Assembly (NCBI GenBank): GCA_027296055.1 | Contig: JAPUJT010000064.1 | Coordinates: 1 to 64,000, forward strand | Length of the DNA: 64,000 bases | Direction: 5' to 3' | DNA from: Planctomycetota bacterium | GTDB lineage: Bacteria; Planctomycetota; JAPUJT01 | Shown: one piece after another, positions 8,457-18,494 of the stretch | How the letters are laid out: each line of letters starts with the position of its first letter | How positions within the stretch are numbered: the first letter of the stretch is position 1 | Program-made: the position numbers and the translations under genes | Notes under the pieces: model-generated | What the model saw: only the letters and a program-made list of their open reading frames with translations | Database searches by the model: none | Told to the model about the DNA's origin: nothing

Positions 8457-9956
8457 ATGCGAGGCGCCGAACCCAAGGTCTCAGGTGGATTCAGGGTCGT
8501 CTGGGTGACTCCCCTGCTGGTGGGCCTCGGGCTTCGGGGAATCCTCGCCGGATTCACCGGAAGGCCCTCGGTGGACGGAGCCGCATTTCTCCTGCCCCTG
8601 GCGGAGGAGTTTCTGGACGGAGACTTTCAGGACTGGCGATGGGGAACGTTTCCTCCCCTCTATCCCGCCATGGTGGCCGCTTTCAGGCTGATCGTCGTGG
8701 ATTCTGTGCTGGCCGGGCAGGTCGTTTCCGTCCTGGCCGGGGCGCTCACGATCATCCCCGGGGCCATGCTGGCCGGGAGGCTCGTCGGTCCGAGGGCCAC
8801 TGCGCCGGCCGCATGGCTTCTCGCCGCCCTCCCCCTCGCGTGCCAGTACTCGGCCCGACCGCAGACGGAGGCCCTTTACGCTCTGCTCCTCGCATGGGGA
8901 CTCTACGCTTTCGTTCGGCTGCTGGATGAGCCGAGCGTCATCATCGCATCGTTCCTCGGGACGGCCGCCGGTCTGGCTGCCGCAACTCGTCCCGAGGGGG
9001 CAGGGATATTCCTGGCGGGGTGCGGGGCCATCCTAGCCCGCAGGGGGGGGCGCTGGGGGTTGCAGCTCGTTGCCCTGATCCTCCCGTTCATCGTCCTGTC
9101 CATCCCCGGAGCCCTCATCACAAAGCAGGTGACGGGTCAATGGAAGTTGTCGTCGAAGGCGGGCTATATCTTCTACCGGAACCTGCAGGACAATCCGGAC
9201 GAGTTCTACTTTCGACTGACGCCGGATCGGGAACACCTGCTCTTCGAGACGTATATCCGCTCCCCGGAGGGGACCCGACCCTTCGCCGACCTCCCCGTGG
9301 AGCCCGGTCAGGTCGTCTCCCGATATGCCTCCTCCCTCGGTCGTATGCTCCTGAACTTTCCTCGGGTCTTCGACGTCCCCCTGATCCTCCTTGCCCTGCT
9401 CGGGGTGCTCGTCTCCCCTCGGCCGCGCTGGACTCGTTCGGGCCGGGCCGTAGCCATCCTGCTCGTCGCGTACCTGATCGTCCTTCCGATCTTCTCGTCG
9501 GAGCGCAGATTCTGGGTGCCGCTCCTGCCAATCCTGATCCCCCTGGCCGCTCGCGGGTTGCTCTCCATCCCCGCTCGATGGCGCCGCATCTCGTTGATCG
9601 CGACGATTCTCATCCTCCTGCCACATGCGGGGAGCCCGGTGAGGGATCAGGGGTACTCGTGGAGGGACTCGCCCGAGAGGAGACTCGCCCGCCTCGTGGG
9701 TGCCGAGGCGACCGTTCTGAGCGAGGATGGGAGGGTGGCGATCTTCGCCGGCGCCGGCCATGTCTTCTTGCCGGTCGCGCCGGCCGACGATCTCATCGAA
9801 TTCGCGAAGCGAAGGGGAGCTCGGTTCCTGGCGGTCGACCCGGCTCGCCTGGAGACGCGACGACCGGGGCTCCTCCTGGATCTGGGAGATAGGCTGGAGA
9901 AGCTGGGTGAGGAATCCGGCCGCGACCGCACGATCGTCCTCTACCGACTCCGCTGA
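8457..9956 (+). CDS. GT-C membrane glycosyltransferase (GT39/ArnT-like)
   Basis: 499 residues with about nine to eleven membrane helices, a first extracytoplasmic loop containing an acidic residue (SVDGAAFLLPLAEEF), then WGTFPPLYPAM, as in dolichyl-phosphate-mannose-protein mannosyltransferase relatives. The C-terminal 100 residues look like a small soluble domain. Such enzymes transfer a sugar from a polyprenyl phosphate to an acceptor outside the membrane. The acceptor is unknown. The ATG at 8457 is chosen over 8439 because GGAAGGGG lies seven bases upstream. Converges on the next gene with a 16-base overlap. Confidence 0.7.
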   Translation: MRGAEPKVSGGFRVVWVTPLLVGLGLRGILAGFTGRPSVDGAAFLLPLAEEFLDGDFQDWRWGTFPPLYPAMVAAFRLIVVDSVLAGQVVSVLAGALTIIPGAMLAGRLVGPRATAPAAWLLAALPLACQYSARPQTEALYALLLAWGLYAFVRLLDEPSVIIASFLGTAAGLAAATRPEGAGIFLAGCGAILARRGGRWGLQLVALILPFIVLSIPGALITKQVTGQWKLSSKAGYIFYRNLQDNPDEFYFRLTPDREHLLFETYIRSPEGTRPFADLPVEPGQVVSRYASSLGRMLLNFPRVFDVPLILLALLGVLVSPRPRWTRSGRAVAILLVAYLIVLPIFSSERRFWVPLLPILIPLAARGLLSIPARWRRISLIATILILLPHAGSPVRDQGYSWRDSPERRLARLVGAEATVLSEDGRVAIFAGAGHVFLPVAPADDLIEFAKRRGARFLAVDPARLETRRPGLLLDLGDRLEKLGEESGRDRTIVLYRLR

Positions 9957-10969
9957 GGCTTGATGACGATGGAGGAGCCGACGATCTCGTAGCGGAGACC
10001 GCGGGGGGTCAGGATCTCGTCCAGGATCCGCGCCATCGGCTTGGAGGTGCAGTTGTAGCTGAGAGGCCGGGTCGAATGGGCCGCATCGAGGACGATCGTG
10101 AAACCGCTGAGGGTCTCCAGGTATCGGATCACCCAGGGGAGGGGCTTTTTCATGAATAGCAGGGTCAGATGCCGGACCTGCAGGGCAGCGAGGGTCTCCT
10201 CCCGGGTCTTCGGCCGCACCGGATTCGGCATGCCGTACTTGCGACGGATTTTTCGTGCCTCGCTCCGGCTGGTGACGAGGACCCCTCTCTCGGTGAAGAC
10301 ATAGTCGAGGTTCCGGACGTTCCTCACGAAGTCCTCCAGCACGTCAGTCGCAGCTCGTTCCTCGACCAGGTAGGTCATGCGGAACTTCTCGAGCTTCGGG
10401 GCTCGCACGAGGCGAAACGTCTCCTCCGTCTGGCGAGCTAGCTCCTTCAGGATGGTCACGAGGTCAGCCCTCGTGAATTTCATAGTGACCTTCCGTTCCT
10501 GGAGTCGCTGGCGCATCTCCCTCGCCCAGGGATAGCGTGTGATCTCCCGATGCTCGTTTCTTGTGATCCATTTCCCCTCGTGGCGCACGAAATCCAGCGC
10601 TGCCCTGGCGTCCGCGTGATCGGAATCGATCTCGAGGACGCGGGTGTATTCCCAGCGGCCCTCTCGGTGTAGGTCGTTCTCGATGCACCACTTCGCCAGA
10701 TCGACCCGCCCCTGGAGATCGTCCTCCGACAGCTTCGATGCGCGCTCCTGGTATACCTCCTCGGCCGTCGGCCCCTTCTCGATGGAGACGATGTCCGACT
10801 TCTGGATCGTCATCTTTCCGTAGTGAAGGATCAGAAGTATCGTCTCGCCGTCCTCGCTCTCCACCTTGCCCTCGAGCCGCCGACCGTCCTTGAGGACAAC
10901 CGTGTCGGCTGCGCAAGGCAAGGCAAGAGCCGCGGCGATCATCGCCGCGGCCGTGATCATGGACCTCAT
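9941..10969 (-). CDS. Secreted STN-domain protein
   Basis: 342 residues with a signal peptide (MITAAAMIAAALALPCAADT). The N-terminal part reads VVLKDGRRLEGKV...IVSIEKG, a small beta-rich module that I associate with planctomycete secreted proteins. It is followed by a TPR-like helical stretch. The C-terminal half holds two copies resembling the STN domain (secretin/TonB short N-terminal domain): one around MTYLVEERAATDVLEDFV...YVFTERGVLVTS, the other around TIVLDAAHSTRPLSYNCTSKPMARILDEIL...YEIVGSSIVI. No secretin barrel follows, so it may act as a periplasmic adaptor. Sits 31 bases after the CHAT-TPR gene's stop on the same strand. Confidence 0.65.
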   Translation of the reverse strand: MRSMITAAAMIAAALALPCAADTVVLKDGRRLEGKVESEDGETILLILHYGKMTIQKSDIVSIEKGPTAEEVYQERASKLSEDDLQGRVDLAKWCIENDLHREGRWEYTRVLEIDSDHADARAALDFVRHEGKWITRNEHREITRYPWAREMRQRLQERKVTMKFTRADLVTILKELARQTEETFRLVRAPKLEKFRMTYLVEERAATDVLEDFVRNVRNLDYVFTERGVLVTSRSEARKIRRKYGMPNPVRPKTREETLAALQVRHLTLLFMKKPLPWVIRYLETLSGFTIVLDAAHSTRPLSYNCTSKPMARILDEILTPRGLRYEIVGSSIVIKPQRSR

Positions 10970-11000
10970 GTAGGGTTCCTCGCGAGGCAGGGGTGCGTGT

Positions 11001-13136
11001 TCAGCCGTCCAGATTCCGGAACGCCTCTTCTCCCATCTGGGACTGAAGGCGCGCCCGCAGCTTTTCCGAAGAGGCGGCGAGCGAATTCAGTCCGAGATTC
11101 TGGGAGATCGTCAGCGCCTCTTTCGATAGCTCGTGGGCCTTGTCGAACTCACCGAGTCGAAGGGAGATGTTCGCCAGGTTGTGGCAAACCGACGCGATCC
11201 CCTCCTGGTTTCCTGTCTGCCGGAAAAGATCGAGCGATTCCAGGTAGCGTGACACCGCCTGGTCGCGACCCCTCTTTCTCAGTGTCACGTTTCCAAGGTT
11301 GTTCAGCGCTGTCGCCATCCCGATCCGATCGTCCCTCGCCCGATGGATCTCGAGGCTGCTCTCGTAGGCCACTTCTGCCTCGGTGTACTCGTCCTGCCCC
11401 TGCAGGACGGCTCCGATCCGGGCGAGGAGATCGGCGGCGCGACCATCCTTCCCGGCCGATTTCCATCGTTCGACCGCGGTTCTCCATGTCTGAATGGCCT
11501 CTTCATGGGAGCCATCGACTCGCTGCATCTCCCCGATGTGCATCAAGGCGGCGGCCGCCCTCTTTTCATCTCCGAGTCGCTCCGCGAGAAACAGCTGCTC
11601 CTCGTAAGTCTGGAGCGCCCGCTCCGGCTCCTGTGCCCGCTCGAAGGCCTGTCCCAGGTGCAACATCACGGCGAGGGCATCCCCGGCCTTTTCCTCCGCC
11701 TGGAGAATCTCCAGGGCGCGCTGGTAGGAGACGATGGCCTTGCGGGCCCGGCCGCGTTTCGCCTGGCATCGCCCCAGCCGATCCAGAGCGGCTGCCTCGT
11801 TCATCTTGTCCCCCTCCTCGATGAACCCTTTAACCATTTCCTGCAGCTCGTCCTCCTCCTCGAGAGCCTCTTCCTCGAGGTCCGCCGCCTCGAGATCCAT
11901 GACCGGAATCGGCGTGGTCGGAAACTGTGGCAGGAAGCTGTCGGGCACGGTCGTCTGCTCCTCCATCGGGTGGCCCGGCTCGGCGGATTCCGGGGCACCC
12001 GACACCTTGAGGCAGAACGGGTCGCCCGCGTACAGGATGGGGATGGCATACTCCAGGGAATCTCTCTCCTGGATCGCGCGGCGAGCCTCTCCGGCGGCCA
12101 CGTCGATCGGCTTACCGGCTATCGCCCCCTCGAAAAACGTGCGCAGGAAACCGACGTAAGCAATCCTGTTCATCGGATTGACCAACGCCAGCGCGCCGGA
12201 GATCTTCATGCCGAAGCAGAGGCGGATCAGACTCTCGTACGAATCTCCGATCCAGTCCTCATGAGCGCAGCCGGCGGAGAGAAGGAGGAAGCGGACACCT
12301 CGGTGGCCGTAAAGGAGGGGTGCCAGCTCGGTGACGTTGTGTTCCCGCACACCGCCTCCATCCCCCATGAGCTGGAGATAACCGGTCGCTCGGTCGGTGC
12401 CGAGGGGACCGCCGGCGACGATAGCGATCGCACGGAACTGGCCGGCGTCGAGGGTGCTCCGGATCGTCGCCAGGGATGCCGACCGAAGGATCGTGACCTG
12501 GACAAGCCCCTTACCGCTCAGGCCCGAGAGGGCCTCCTCGAACGCCTCGATCTCCGCCGATCTGCCGGATTCGGCCGAGGCGACCAAGATCGACAGCTCG
12601 TCCGCCATAGGGGGCGGTTTGAATCCCGTCGCGTCCATCGGGAGACGTGAGAAAGCGATGTCCGGGGACAGCGAGATCGGTTTCTCACCTGCCGCCAGGA
12701 TCTCCCACGGAACACGGGCCATCTCCGGGGGCTCCGCCCGTATCCGAAGGCGAACCGGTCCCGATTCTCTCGCTGACTTGAAGGCGATCTCGATCGGCTC
12801 CTGGAAGACCTGCGCGTAGAAGCGGTTGGCCAGACCGATGACCCCCTTCGCAGGCGTCCCACCCCCCACGGCGGCCCGCAGCATCGCCGGCAGGCTGCGG
12901 ATCTCGTCGGAGTGTCTCAGGAACACTTCCGCGAGCTTCTCCCCGCCGGAGAGGAGGGAGACCGTGTAGCCGGTGATGGACGACTCTCGGATCTGGAGGT
13001 CGATTTCCTTCAAGGATCGGAGTACCTCGCGACAGGCGACAGGTGGGCGTGAAGCCGGGTAATCGTACGCCGCAACTGAAGACGGGTCAAGAACTTTGGG
13101 CCGCAGGTAGACCTGCCGTTCCGGGCCCCATATCAT
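11001..13136 (-). CDS. CHAT-domain (caspase-like) protein with TPR repeats; catalytic His not seen
   Basis: 711 residues. Residues about 90-375 form a CHAT domain of the separase/caspase clan: ARVPWEILAAG, the strand FRAIAIVAGG (234-243), then VRFLLLSAGCAHED with the likely nucleophile C290. In active CHAT proteases the strand before ends in GHG. Here it is AGG (241-243), so the catalytic His is missing. An acidic linker (about 415-440) leads to roughly six to seven TPR repeats (440-700). CHAT-TPR proteins occur in programmed-cell-death and defence settings, but no partner gene (gasdermin, TPR-CHAT substrate) is visible. It could be a degenerate, substrate-binding form. Starts 26 bases from the divergent gene on the other strand. 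Confidence 0.75.
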   Translation of the reverse strand: MIWGPERQVYLRPKVLDPSSVAAYDYPASRPPVACREVLRSLKEIDLQIRESSITGYTVSLLSGGEKLAEVFLRHSDEIRSLPAMLRAAVGGGTPAKGVIGLANRFYAQVFQEPIEIAFKSARESGPVRLRIRAEPPEMARVPWEILAAGEKPISLSPDIAFSRLPMDATGFKPPPMADELSILVASAESGRSAEIEAFEEALSGLSGKGLVQVTILRSASLATIRSTLDAGQFRAIAIVAGGPLGTDRATGYLQLMGDGGGVREHNVTELAPLLYGHRGVRFLLLSAGCAHEDWIGDSYESLIRLCFGMKISGALALVNPMNRIAYVGFLRTFFEGAIAGKPIDVAAGEARRAIQERDSLEYAIPILYAGDPFCLKVSGAPESAEPGHPMEEQTTVPDSFLPQFPTTPIPVMDLEAADLEEEALEEEDELQEMVKGFIEEGDKMNEAAALDRLGRCQAKRGRARKAIVSYQRALEILQAEEKAGDALAVMLHLGQAFERAQEPERALQTYEEQLFLAERLGDEKRAAAALMHIGEMQRVDGSHEEAIQTWRTAVERWKSAGKDGRAADLLARIGAVLQGQDEYTEAEVAYESSLEIHRARDDRIGMATALNNLGNVTLRKRGRDQAVSRYLESLDLFRQTGNQEGIASVCHNLANISLRLGEFDKAHELSKEALTISQNLGLNSLAASSEKLRARLQSQMGEEAFRNLDG

Positions 13137-13162
13137 CAGTCATCAGCCGATTGGCCGCCCCC

Positions 13163-15817
13163 ATGCAGTCTTCCAGCCTATCGAAACTCGCCGCGAAAAT
13201 CTTCCTCCTTGTCCTCTTCATCGGGACGGGCGCCGCGATTGCCCTCTACGTCAGCCTTTCCCGATCGGGGTCGGGCACGGGGACCGGGGCCGATTCCGGG
13301 TCCATCCTCGAGACCTCATCGCTGTTCCGGTTGAACCTTCTGCCCATCCCATTGGACCAGCCCATCCCGTCCGGGTGGAGCGTCGAGGGCTCCGTGCAAC
13401 TGGAGGAAGGGCGGACGGTGAGACTGGAAATCGCCTACGCCGACCCGAACGGAGAAGCCTTTGACTCGAAGAAGATCCGGGTCGCCGGAGGAAGGATCTC
13501 CACCGAGTTTGGCCCCTATTCGGCCCCGCTGCCCAGCGGAGACTACACGCTGCGCGTCCGACACAGCGATCACCGGGTTCAGGAGGTCGCCAGTTCGGTT
13601 CTGGGTGACGCGGCGGCTGCTGCAGCGGAGGATCGAGCTCGACGAATGCACTTCCTTGGCGTTATCCAATCCACTCGGGAGGTGATTGCCTTGCTCCAGG
13701 AGGCCACCGATTCGGCCCGCGAAGGGAAACGGTTCGTCGATTCGACGGGGAAATTCATGGCCGAGCCATGGCGGAGGTGGCTCGACGAGATCTTCAACGC
13801 CGACCTGCGGCAGATCCGGGCATCGCAGCAAGCCTACGAGACGAGCTTCGCGGCGGACTCCTACCCTTTCGCATCGGTGCAGGTGATCGAGATATTCGAT
13901 CGCGTCCGTAGCCTGTCCCTCTTCCATTCGGCACAGGTGCATCGGCGATACGGCCTCCCTCCCCGAAGAGCGGCCGAGGCGATCGATGGGGCGGATCTCC
14001 TCCGACGGCTCGACGCCCTTTCGGGGGCGCTACGCCTCACGAACCTATCGGCTTCCCCCGAGGACCTGACCGAGACGGTCGAGATCGAAGGCGCCCGCAT
14101 CACGCGCAAGACGCGCGGGCGATCATCGGTCCTGAGGATTGACGGCTCCTCCCCCTTTCCGGACGCTTGCCAGTACACGGTCGAGCTTCGGTTTCATCGA
14201 CCGGAAAACTCGATCATCGCTTCGCACCGCGGGATAGGTCCTCAATACTGGCTTCGACTGGGCTCCCTGGAACGTTCGATACCGACCGGAACGTACTCCC
14301 TGACGACACAGATGGACTACCGCTCGCAGCCCGACTCCGTCCGGGAGCGGATCGATCGGGAGGCCCCGGATCTCCGTCAGGGCCGAACGACGCTGCGGAC
14401 CTTCGTCCTCGGCACCGAGGCGGCGCGGGCGGTCGAGGAGGCGGGGCGCGTCGATCACTACAGCTATGCACTGCAGACCGCAGCCGGCTGGTTCTGGGGG
14501 ACGAGGGATCGCCTGGAGGACGCGTCTGTGGGCGATGCGTTTGTCCTCGATGGTGGCGGTCTGGATGTGAAAGCGCTGAAAGTCTGGGGCGCCGAGATGG
14601 ACGCGGAGATCAGGGACCTCAGGGACCGGCACGAAGCCTATCGCGGCGCAACGATCGCGGTGAAATACGAATCGGAGGGGAGGAGCCTGAGTCAGCTCAT
14701 CCAGGCGATTTATGGGGAAAAGAACAAGGGGATGGCGGCAGTGCTGGGGCGCGAGACGGGCGGGGGTGCGTTCGAGCTGCCCATCAAGCAAGCCCACCTG
14801 AACATGCTCATCCGGAATGACATCTGCCCGGGGCTTGGCCTGCCCGCCGTCACTCTCGGCTCGCTTCGTTGGGGAGAGGCCCAGAAGGCGGCACAGGCAG
14901 GTCGCGGGGAGAGAGCGCTGGAGATCTGCTTGCGTCTCGGCAGGGCGCAGGTCAAGGAGAAGAGCGTGGAGGGCCATGCCCTCCTCATGGCATCGGAGAT
15001 CCTGATCAAGGCGGGTAAGGAGTGGCGCGCCTTGCCCGTGCTGAAGAGGCTGGCCGAGGGAAAGAGGTATCGCGGCCTGAGGAGCGCGGAAGAGGGCACT
15101 TCGAGACTCGAGGCCATCCGCGCGTCGAGTGAACCCTGGGCCCGCCCCAAGCAGAAGGCGTACCGGGATGAAATGGCCGGCCTCATGGAGGAGATCCGTG
15201 AGCGAATCGACGACGGCAGGCTCGAGGCCGCCTCCCACCGGATCGAGAGGCGGAAGATCTTCGACCAGGGGTACCGGGAAGTGTTTCGTTCTCTCCTCGG
15301 AGAATCAGAGATCGCAACGGAGATGGATGGGATCTTTTCCGCCGCCCGCCGACTGGCAGGCTTTTACAAGCTGTGCGAGACCCATCTCGGCGGCGCGGGC
15401 GAACTGGTCAGATCGCTTCGAAAGGATCTCGATCACGGGCGGGTCGACAGATACCAGGCGCGGATGAAGTCGGAGTTCCTCCCCTACCTGGGGAGCATGG
15501 AATCCCTCCAGATCCCCGAGGCGATCGTCCGCAGGGCGTCCCGGGCCTTGCCCATCTTGAAAGCGGAGGAGAAGCGGCTCCGGAAGCTCCGCCAGATCCT
15601 CGAGGATCGGGGCCTGAAGCTGTTCGATGTGTTCGGGCCGGACGAGGCGCTCTTCCAGCTCACCGGCTCTCGGATGCTCAGGGCGGTCGGCCTACGTCCC
15701 GGGGGAGGAGGCCACGATGGGATCGTGCTGCTGGAGATCCTGCAGCTGGACGATGGGTGGCTCGTCGTTCTACGAATAGACGATCAAGGCACTCTCCCCC
15801 TCTTCCATTCTCGCTAA
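13163..15817 (+). CDS. Large membrane-anchored protein of unknown function
   Basis: 884 residues from ATG 13163; an in-frame ATG at 13043 would lie inside the divergent CHAT gene. An N-terminal membrane helix (KIFLLVLFIGTGAAIALYV) is followed by a Ser/Gly/Thr linker and a beta-sandwich-like region (LEEGRTVRLEIAYAD...LPSGDYTLRVRH). After an alpha-helical stretch a second similar beta region occurs (YTVELRFHRPENSI...IPTGTYSLTTQM). The C-terminal 400 residues are mostly helical, partly TPR-like (ALEICLRLGRAQ...). I do not recognise a family. The topology suggests a periplasmic protein tethered to the inner membrane. It sits between the CHAT gene and a hybrid kinase, with which it may be co-regulated. 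Confidence 0.6.
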   Translation: MQSSSLSKLAAKIFLLVLFIGTGAAIALYVSLSRSGSGTGTGADSGSILETSSLFRLNLLPIPLDQPIPSGWSVEGSVQLEEGRTVRLEIAYADPNGEAFDSKKIRVAGGRISTEFGPYSAPLPSGDYTLRVRHSDHRVQEVASSVLGDAAAAAAEDRARRMHFLGVIQSTREVIALLQEATDSAREGKRFVDSTGKFMAEPWRRWLDEIFNADLRQIRASQQAYETSFAADSYPFASVQVIEIFDRVRSLSLFHSAQVHRRYGLPPRRAAEAIDGADLLRRLDALSGALRLTNLSASPEDLTETVEIEGARITRKTRGRSSVLRIDGSSPFPDACQYTVELRFHRPENSIIASHRGIGPQYWLRLGSLERSIPTGTYSLTTQMDYRSQPDSVRERIDREAPDLRQGRTTLRTFVLGTEAARAVEEAGRVDHYSYALQTAAGWFWGTRDRLEDASVGDAFVLDGGGLDVKALKVWGAEMDAEIRDLRDRHEAYRGATIAVKYESEGRSLSQLIQAIYGEKNKGMAAVLGRETGGGAFELPIKQAHLNMLIRNDICPGLGLPAVTLGSLRWGEAQKAAQAGRGERALEICLRLGRAQVKEKSVEGHALLMASEILIKAGKEWRALPVLKRLAEGKRYRGLRSAEEGTSRLEAIRASSEPWARPKQKAYRDEMAGLMEEIRERIDDGRLEAASHRIERRKIFDQGYREVFRSLLGESEIATEMDGIFSAARRLAGFYKLCETHLGGAGELVRSLRKDLDHGRVDRYQARMKSEFLPYLGSMESLQIPEAIVRRASRALPILKAEEKRLRKLRQILEDRGLKLFDVFGPDEALFQLTGSRMLRAVGLRPGGGGHDGIVLLEILQLDDGWLVVLRIDDQGTLPLFHSR

Positions 15818-15835
15818 AGAAGGACAGTTCTCGAT

Positions 15836-18217
15836 CTAGGCGTTTACGACCTCGAGGATGTCGTCGAGGTTAAAGGGCTTCTTGATGATTCCGCAGGCTC
15901 GGTTGCTGTAATCGAGGAGCCGATCGTCCATCCTGCGAGCCGTGACGAAATAAACCTTCGACCGCGAGCCGAGAGCCTCGATCTCATCGAACAGGTCGAA
16001 TCCGTCCAGCTCTCCCGCCATCAGTACATCCATGAAGATGAAGTCGAAATTGTCCTTGTGGATATGTGTCAGGGCATCCTCTCCGCAGGAGGCCAGCGTC
16101 ACCCGGTGGCCGGCCAGCATCCCGTCGAAGAGATCCAGGATGGGCTTCTCGTCGTCCACCACCAGGATCCGGCGGGATACCTTGGGTATAGGGAGCCGCG
16201 TCTTCTGCCTTTTCAGGCTCTTCTTCTTGGGCCCCTCGACGATCGGCAGACTGATGGTGAACGTCGTCCTCTTCCCGATCACACTCTTGACGGAAATCTC
16301 CCCTTTGTGATCCTTGACGATGTTCGCCACGAGATTGAGCCCCAGCCCGGTGCCAAGCGGCTCTCCATTCTGCCCGAAGCCCTTGGTCGTGAAGAATGGG
16401 TCGAAGATCTTATCGATGTTCTCCTTGGGGATGCCCCGGCCCGTATCGGAGATCCGGATGACGATATTCTCCCCTTCGAGGGTCATCCCCGCCTCGATGG
16501 CCCCGTTTCTGCCGATGGCCTGGCGGGCGTTGATAAAGAGGTTCAGGAACACCTCTTCGATCGCCCCGACGTTGACCAATGTATTCGGTATCGCCTGGAA
16601 CTCTCTCTTGACGGTGATATTGAGCTGGTTCAGCTCTTTCTCGATCAGTTTCAAGATGTTCTCGACCACGTCGACAAGGTTCGCAGTCTCTCGCGCCTCC
16701 GCCTTGGGGCGGGAGAACGACAGCAGGTTGCGGGTGATGGTCTCCGCCCGCTTTGTCTGGGCGATCACGATGTCGACGAGCTGATCGAGGTGCTTCGGGT
16801 TCCGCTTCGCTAGCTGGGCGAAGCCGGACATGCTGCCCAGGAGGTTGTTGAATTCATGAGAAATTCCGGCGGCAAGGAGACCGACGGCGGCCATTTTCTC
16901 CTGGCGCACCATCTGCTTCTGCAGCTCCTTTTGCCGTGAGATATCCTGGATCGTGCAGCTGAATCCCATCTCAACAGCATCGGAGCCCATCAGGGGAACC
17001 ATCCCCACGTTGGCCGGAAATTCGTGCCCGTCCCGCGCCTTGAGAACCAACTCCCCTTCGAAGCTGCCCCCCGACGCCACCTGTTCGAGAACGTGAGGGC
17101 CGGCCGCCGGGTCCCGGAGGAGATCCGCAAGCGCGAGCTTCCCCACCGCCTCTTCCTTCGAGATACCGAAGAGCTTCTCGTTGTGGGTGCTCCATCCGGA
17201 CACGGTTCCCCCTGGGTCGAGGGTCACAATGCCCACCGGGACGGACTGGAATACGCACTCCAGGTGCCGTTTCGTGGTCTCGTTTTCCCGCTCCAGAAGG
17301 GTCCTCTCGATGGCGATCCCGGCCTGCTTTCCGATCGCCACGATCAACTCGAACTCCTGCTCGGTGAACACCCCGGCACGCTTGACGCTGTCCAGGTAGA
17401 TAGCCCCCAGGATGGTCTTCTGGGAGACGAGAGGGACGCACATCACGGACTTGATACCGAAGTTGAGGACGCTGTCGTTGACGCGGAATCTCGCGTCCGA
17501 CATCGTATCGGAGCAGAGAATCGCCTGCCCTCTCTGCAGGGTCTCCCGGACGATCGTCTTGGAGAGGGTAAGAACCAGCCCCTTATCGTTCTTCGACTTC
17601 GTCCGGACCACGACGGGCTTCAGGACATCCGGGGTCTTGTCCATCATGATCAGGAAGCCGCGATCCGCTTTCACCACCGAAAGGATCGTGTCCATGATCG
17701 TATGAAAGAGCCGACCGAGATCTCGCTCACCGTGGATCGAATTGCCGATGCGATAAATCGTCGAAAGCGACTGGATGATCTGAAGATGCTTGGTCGGATC
17801 GGCACCCTGGTCCTTGGCGAGGAACTCGTCCTCGCGGACGTCCAGCGTCTTGCGGATCATCTCCTCGGGGCGGCTCGTGAGGAGGATTGTCGTCTCCGTC
17901 CCCGAGTCGATCTTGGGGGCCTCCTCGCTCGCCTGGAACTGAAACTCTGCATCCCCAGCGCGAATCGTATCCCCGGGGAAGAGTTCCTTGTGGATGACCT
18001 TGACGCCATTGACGTAGGTGCCGTTGCCGCTGTGAAGATCGGAGAGGAAGTAGCGTCCGTCCCGACACTCGACCATCAGGTGGAACCGGGAGACGGTGTC
18101 CGAGGCGAGCTGGACTTCGCAATTGGGATCTCGGCCGAGCACGAGCTTCTCGCCAGCTCCTACGGAGAAGATCTGTCCCTCTTCTCCGCCGCTCGTGACT
18201 CGAAGTACAGCTTGCAA
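15836..18217 (-). CDS. Hybrid histidine kinase: FHA-GAF-PAS-HisKA-HATPase-receiver
   Basis: 793 residues, predicted cytoplasmic. FHA 5-95 (LGRD, SRFHL, GNGTYVNG), GAF about 165-310, PAS about 320-430, HisKA with phosphoacceptor H454 in GISHEFNNLL, HATPase with N box FLNLFINARQAI, G1 ISDTGRGIP, F box FDPFFTTK and G2 GTGLGL. The receiver begins at 683 (RILVVDDEK), with D730 as phosphoacceptor and IKKP near the end. FHA domains bind phosphothreonine, so the kinase may read Ser/Thr kinase signals, which fits the kinase-TPR gene family here. The start is TTG at 18217, preceded by GAGGAGG. The gene stop is 18 bases from the convergent unknown gene. Confidence 0.9.
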   Translation of the reverse strand: MQAVLRVTSGGEEGQIFSVGAGEKLVLGRDPNCEVQLASDTVSRFHLMVECRDGRYFLSDLHSGNGTYVNGVKVIHKELFPGDTIRAGDAEFQFQASEEAPKIDSGTETTILLTSRPEEMIRKTLDVREDEFLAKDQGADPTKHLQIIQSLSTIYRIGNSIHGERDLGRLFHTIMDTILSVVKADRGFLIMMDKTPDVLKPVVVRTKSKNDKGLVLTLSKTIVRETLQRGQAILCSDTMSDARFRVNDSVLNFGIKSVMCVPLVSQKTILGAIYLDSVKRAGVFTEQEFELIVAIGKQAGIAIERTLLERENETTKRHLECVFQSVPVGIVTLDPGGTVSGWSTHNEKLFGISKEEAVGKLALADLLRDPAAGPHVLEQVASGGSFEGELVLKARDGHEFPANVGMVPLMGSDAVEMGFSCTIQDISRQKELQKQMVRQEKMAAVGLLAAGISHEFNNLLGSMSGFAQLAKRNPKHLDQLVDIVIAQTKRAETITRNLLSFSRPKAEARETANLVDVVENILKLIEKELNQLNITVKREFQAIPNTLVNVGAIEEVFLNLFINARQAIGRNGAIEAGMTLEGENIVIRISDTGRGIPKENIDKIFDPFFTTKGFGQNGEPLGTGLGLNLVANIVKDHKGEISVKSVIGKRTTFTISLPIVEGPKKKSLKRQKTRLPIPKVSRRILVVDDEKPILDLFDGMLAGHRVTLASCGEDALTHIHKDNFDFIFMDVLMAGELDGFDLFDEIEALGSRSKVYFVTARRMDDRLLDYSNRACGIIKKPFNLDDILEVVNA

Positions 18218-18494
18218 TGGACCTCCTCGTCGGGAATCGTTTCGGAGATCGGAGCGGAGGCGTGTATTAATGGATTCCGAGACGGACCCTCCCCCACTCT
18301 CATCTACAGGGCCATCGTCCGCTCGATCCCCCCAAGCATCTGATTATAGGATGGGCTCGAATACGTGACAAGGAGAGCGTATCGCGGGCGAACGGCGGGA
18401 CTTTCGCCTTGCCTCTCGCGCCTTCCGCTCTACTCTGGGGGCCGACAGGTTCCACGTTCAGGCCGCCAGACCACGCCCAGGAGATCCAGGTTCC

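Noticed and set aside
11343-12650. 435-residue plus-strand frame
   Set aside because: Antisense to the CHAT-TPR gene, with no domain and no ribosome site.
17024-18343. 439-residue plus-strand frame
   Set aside because: Antisense to the FHA-GAF-PAS kinase, a mirrored frame with no recognisable domain.
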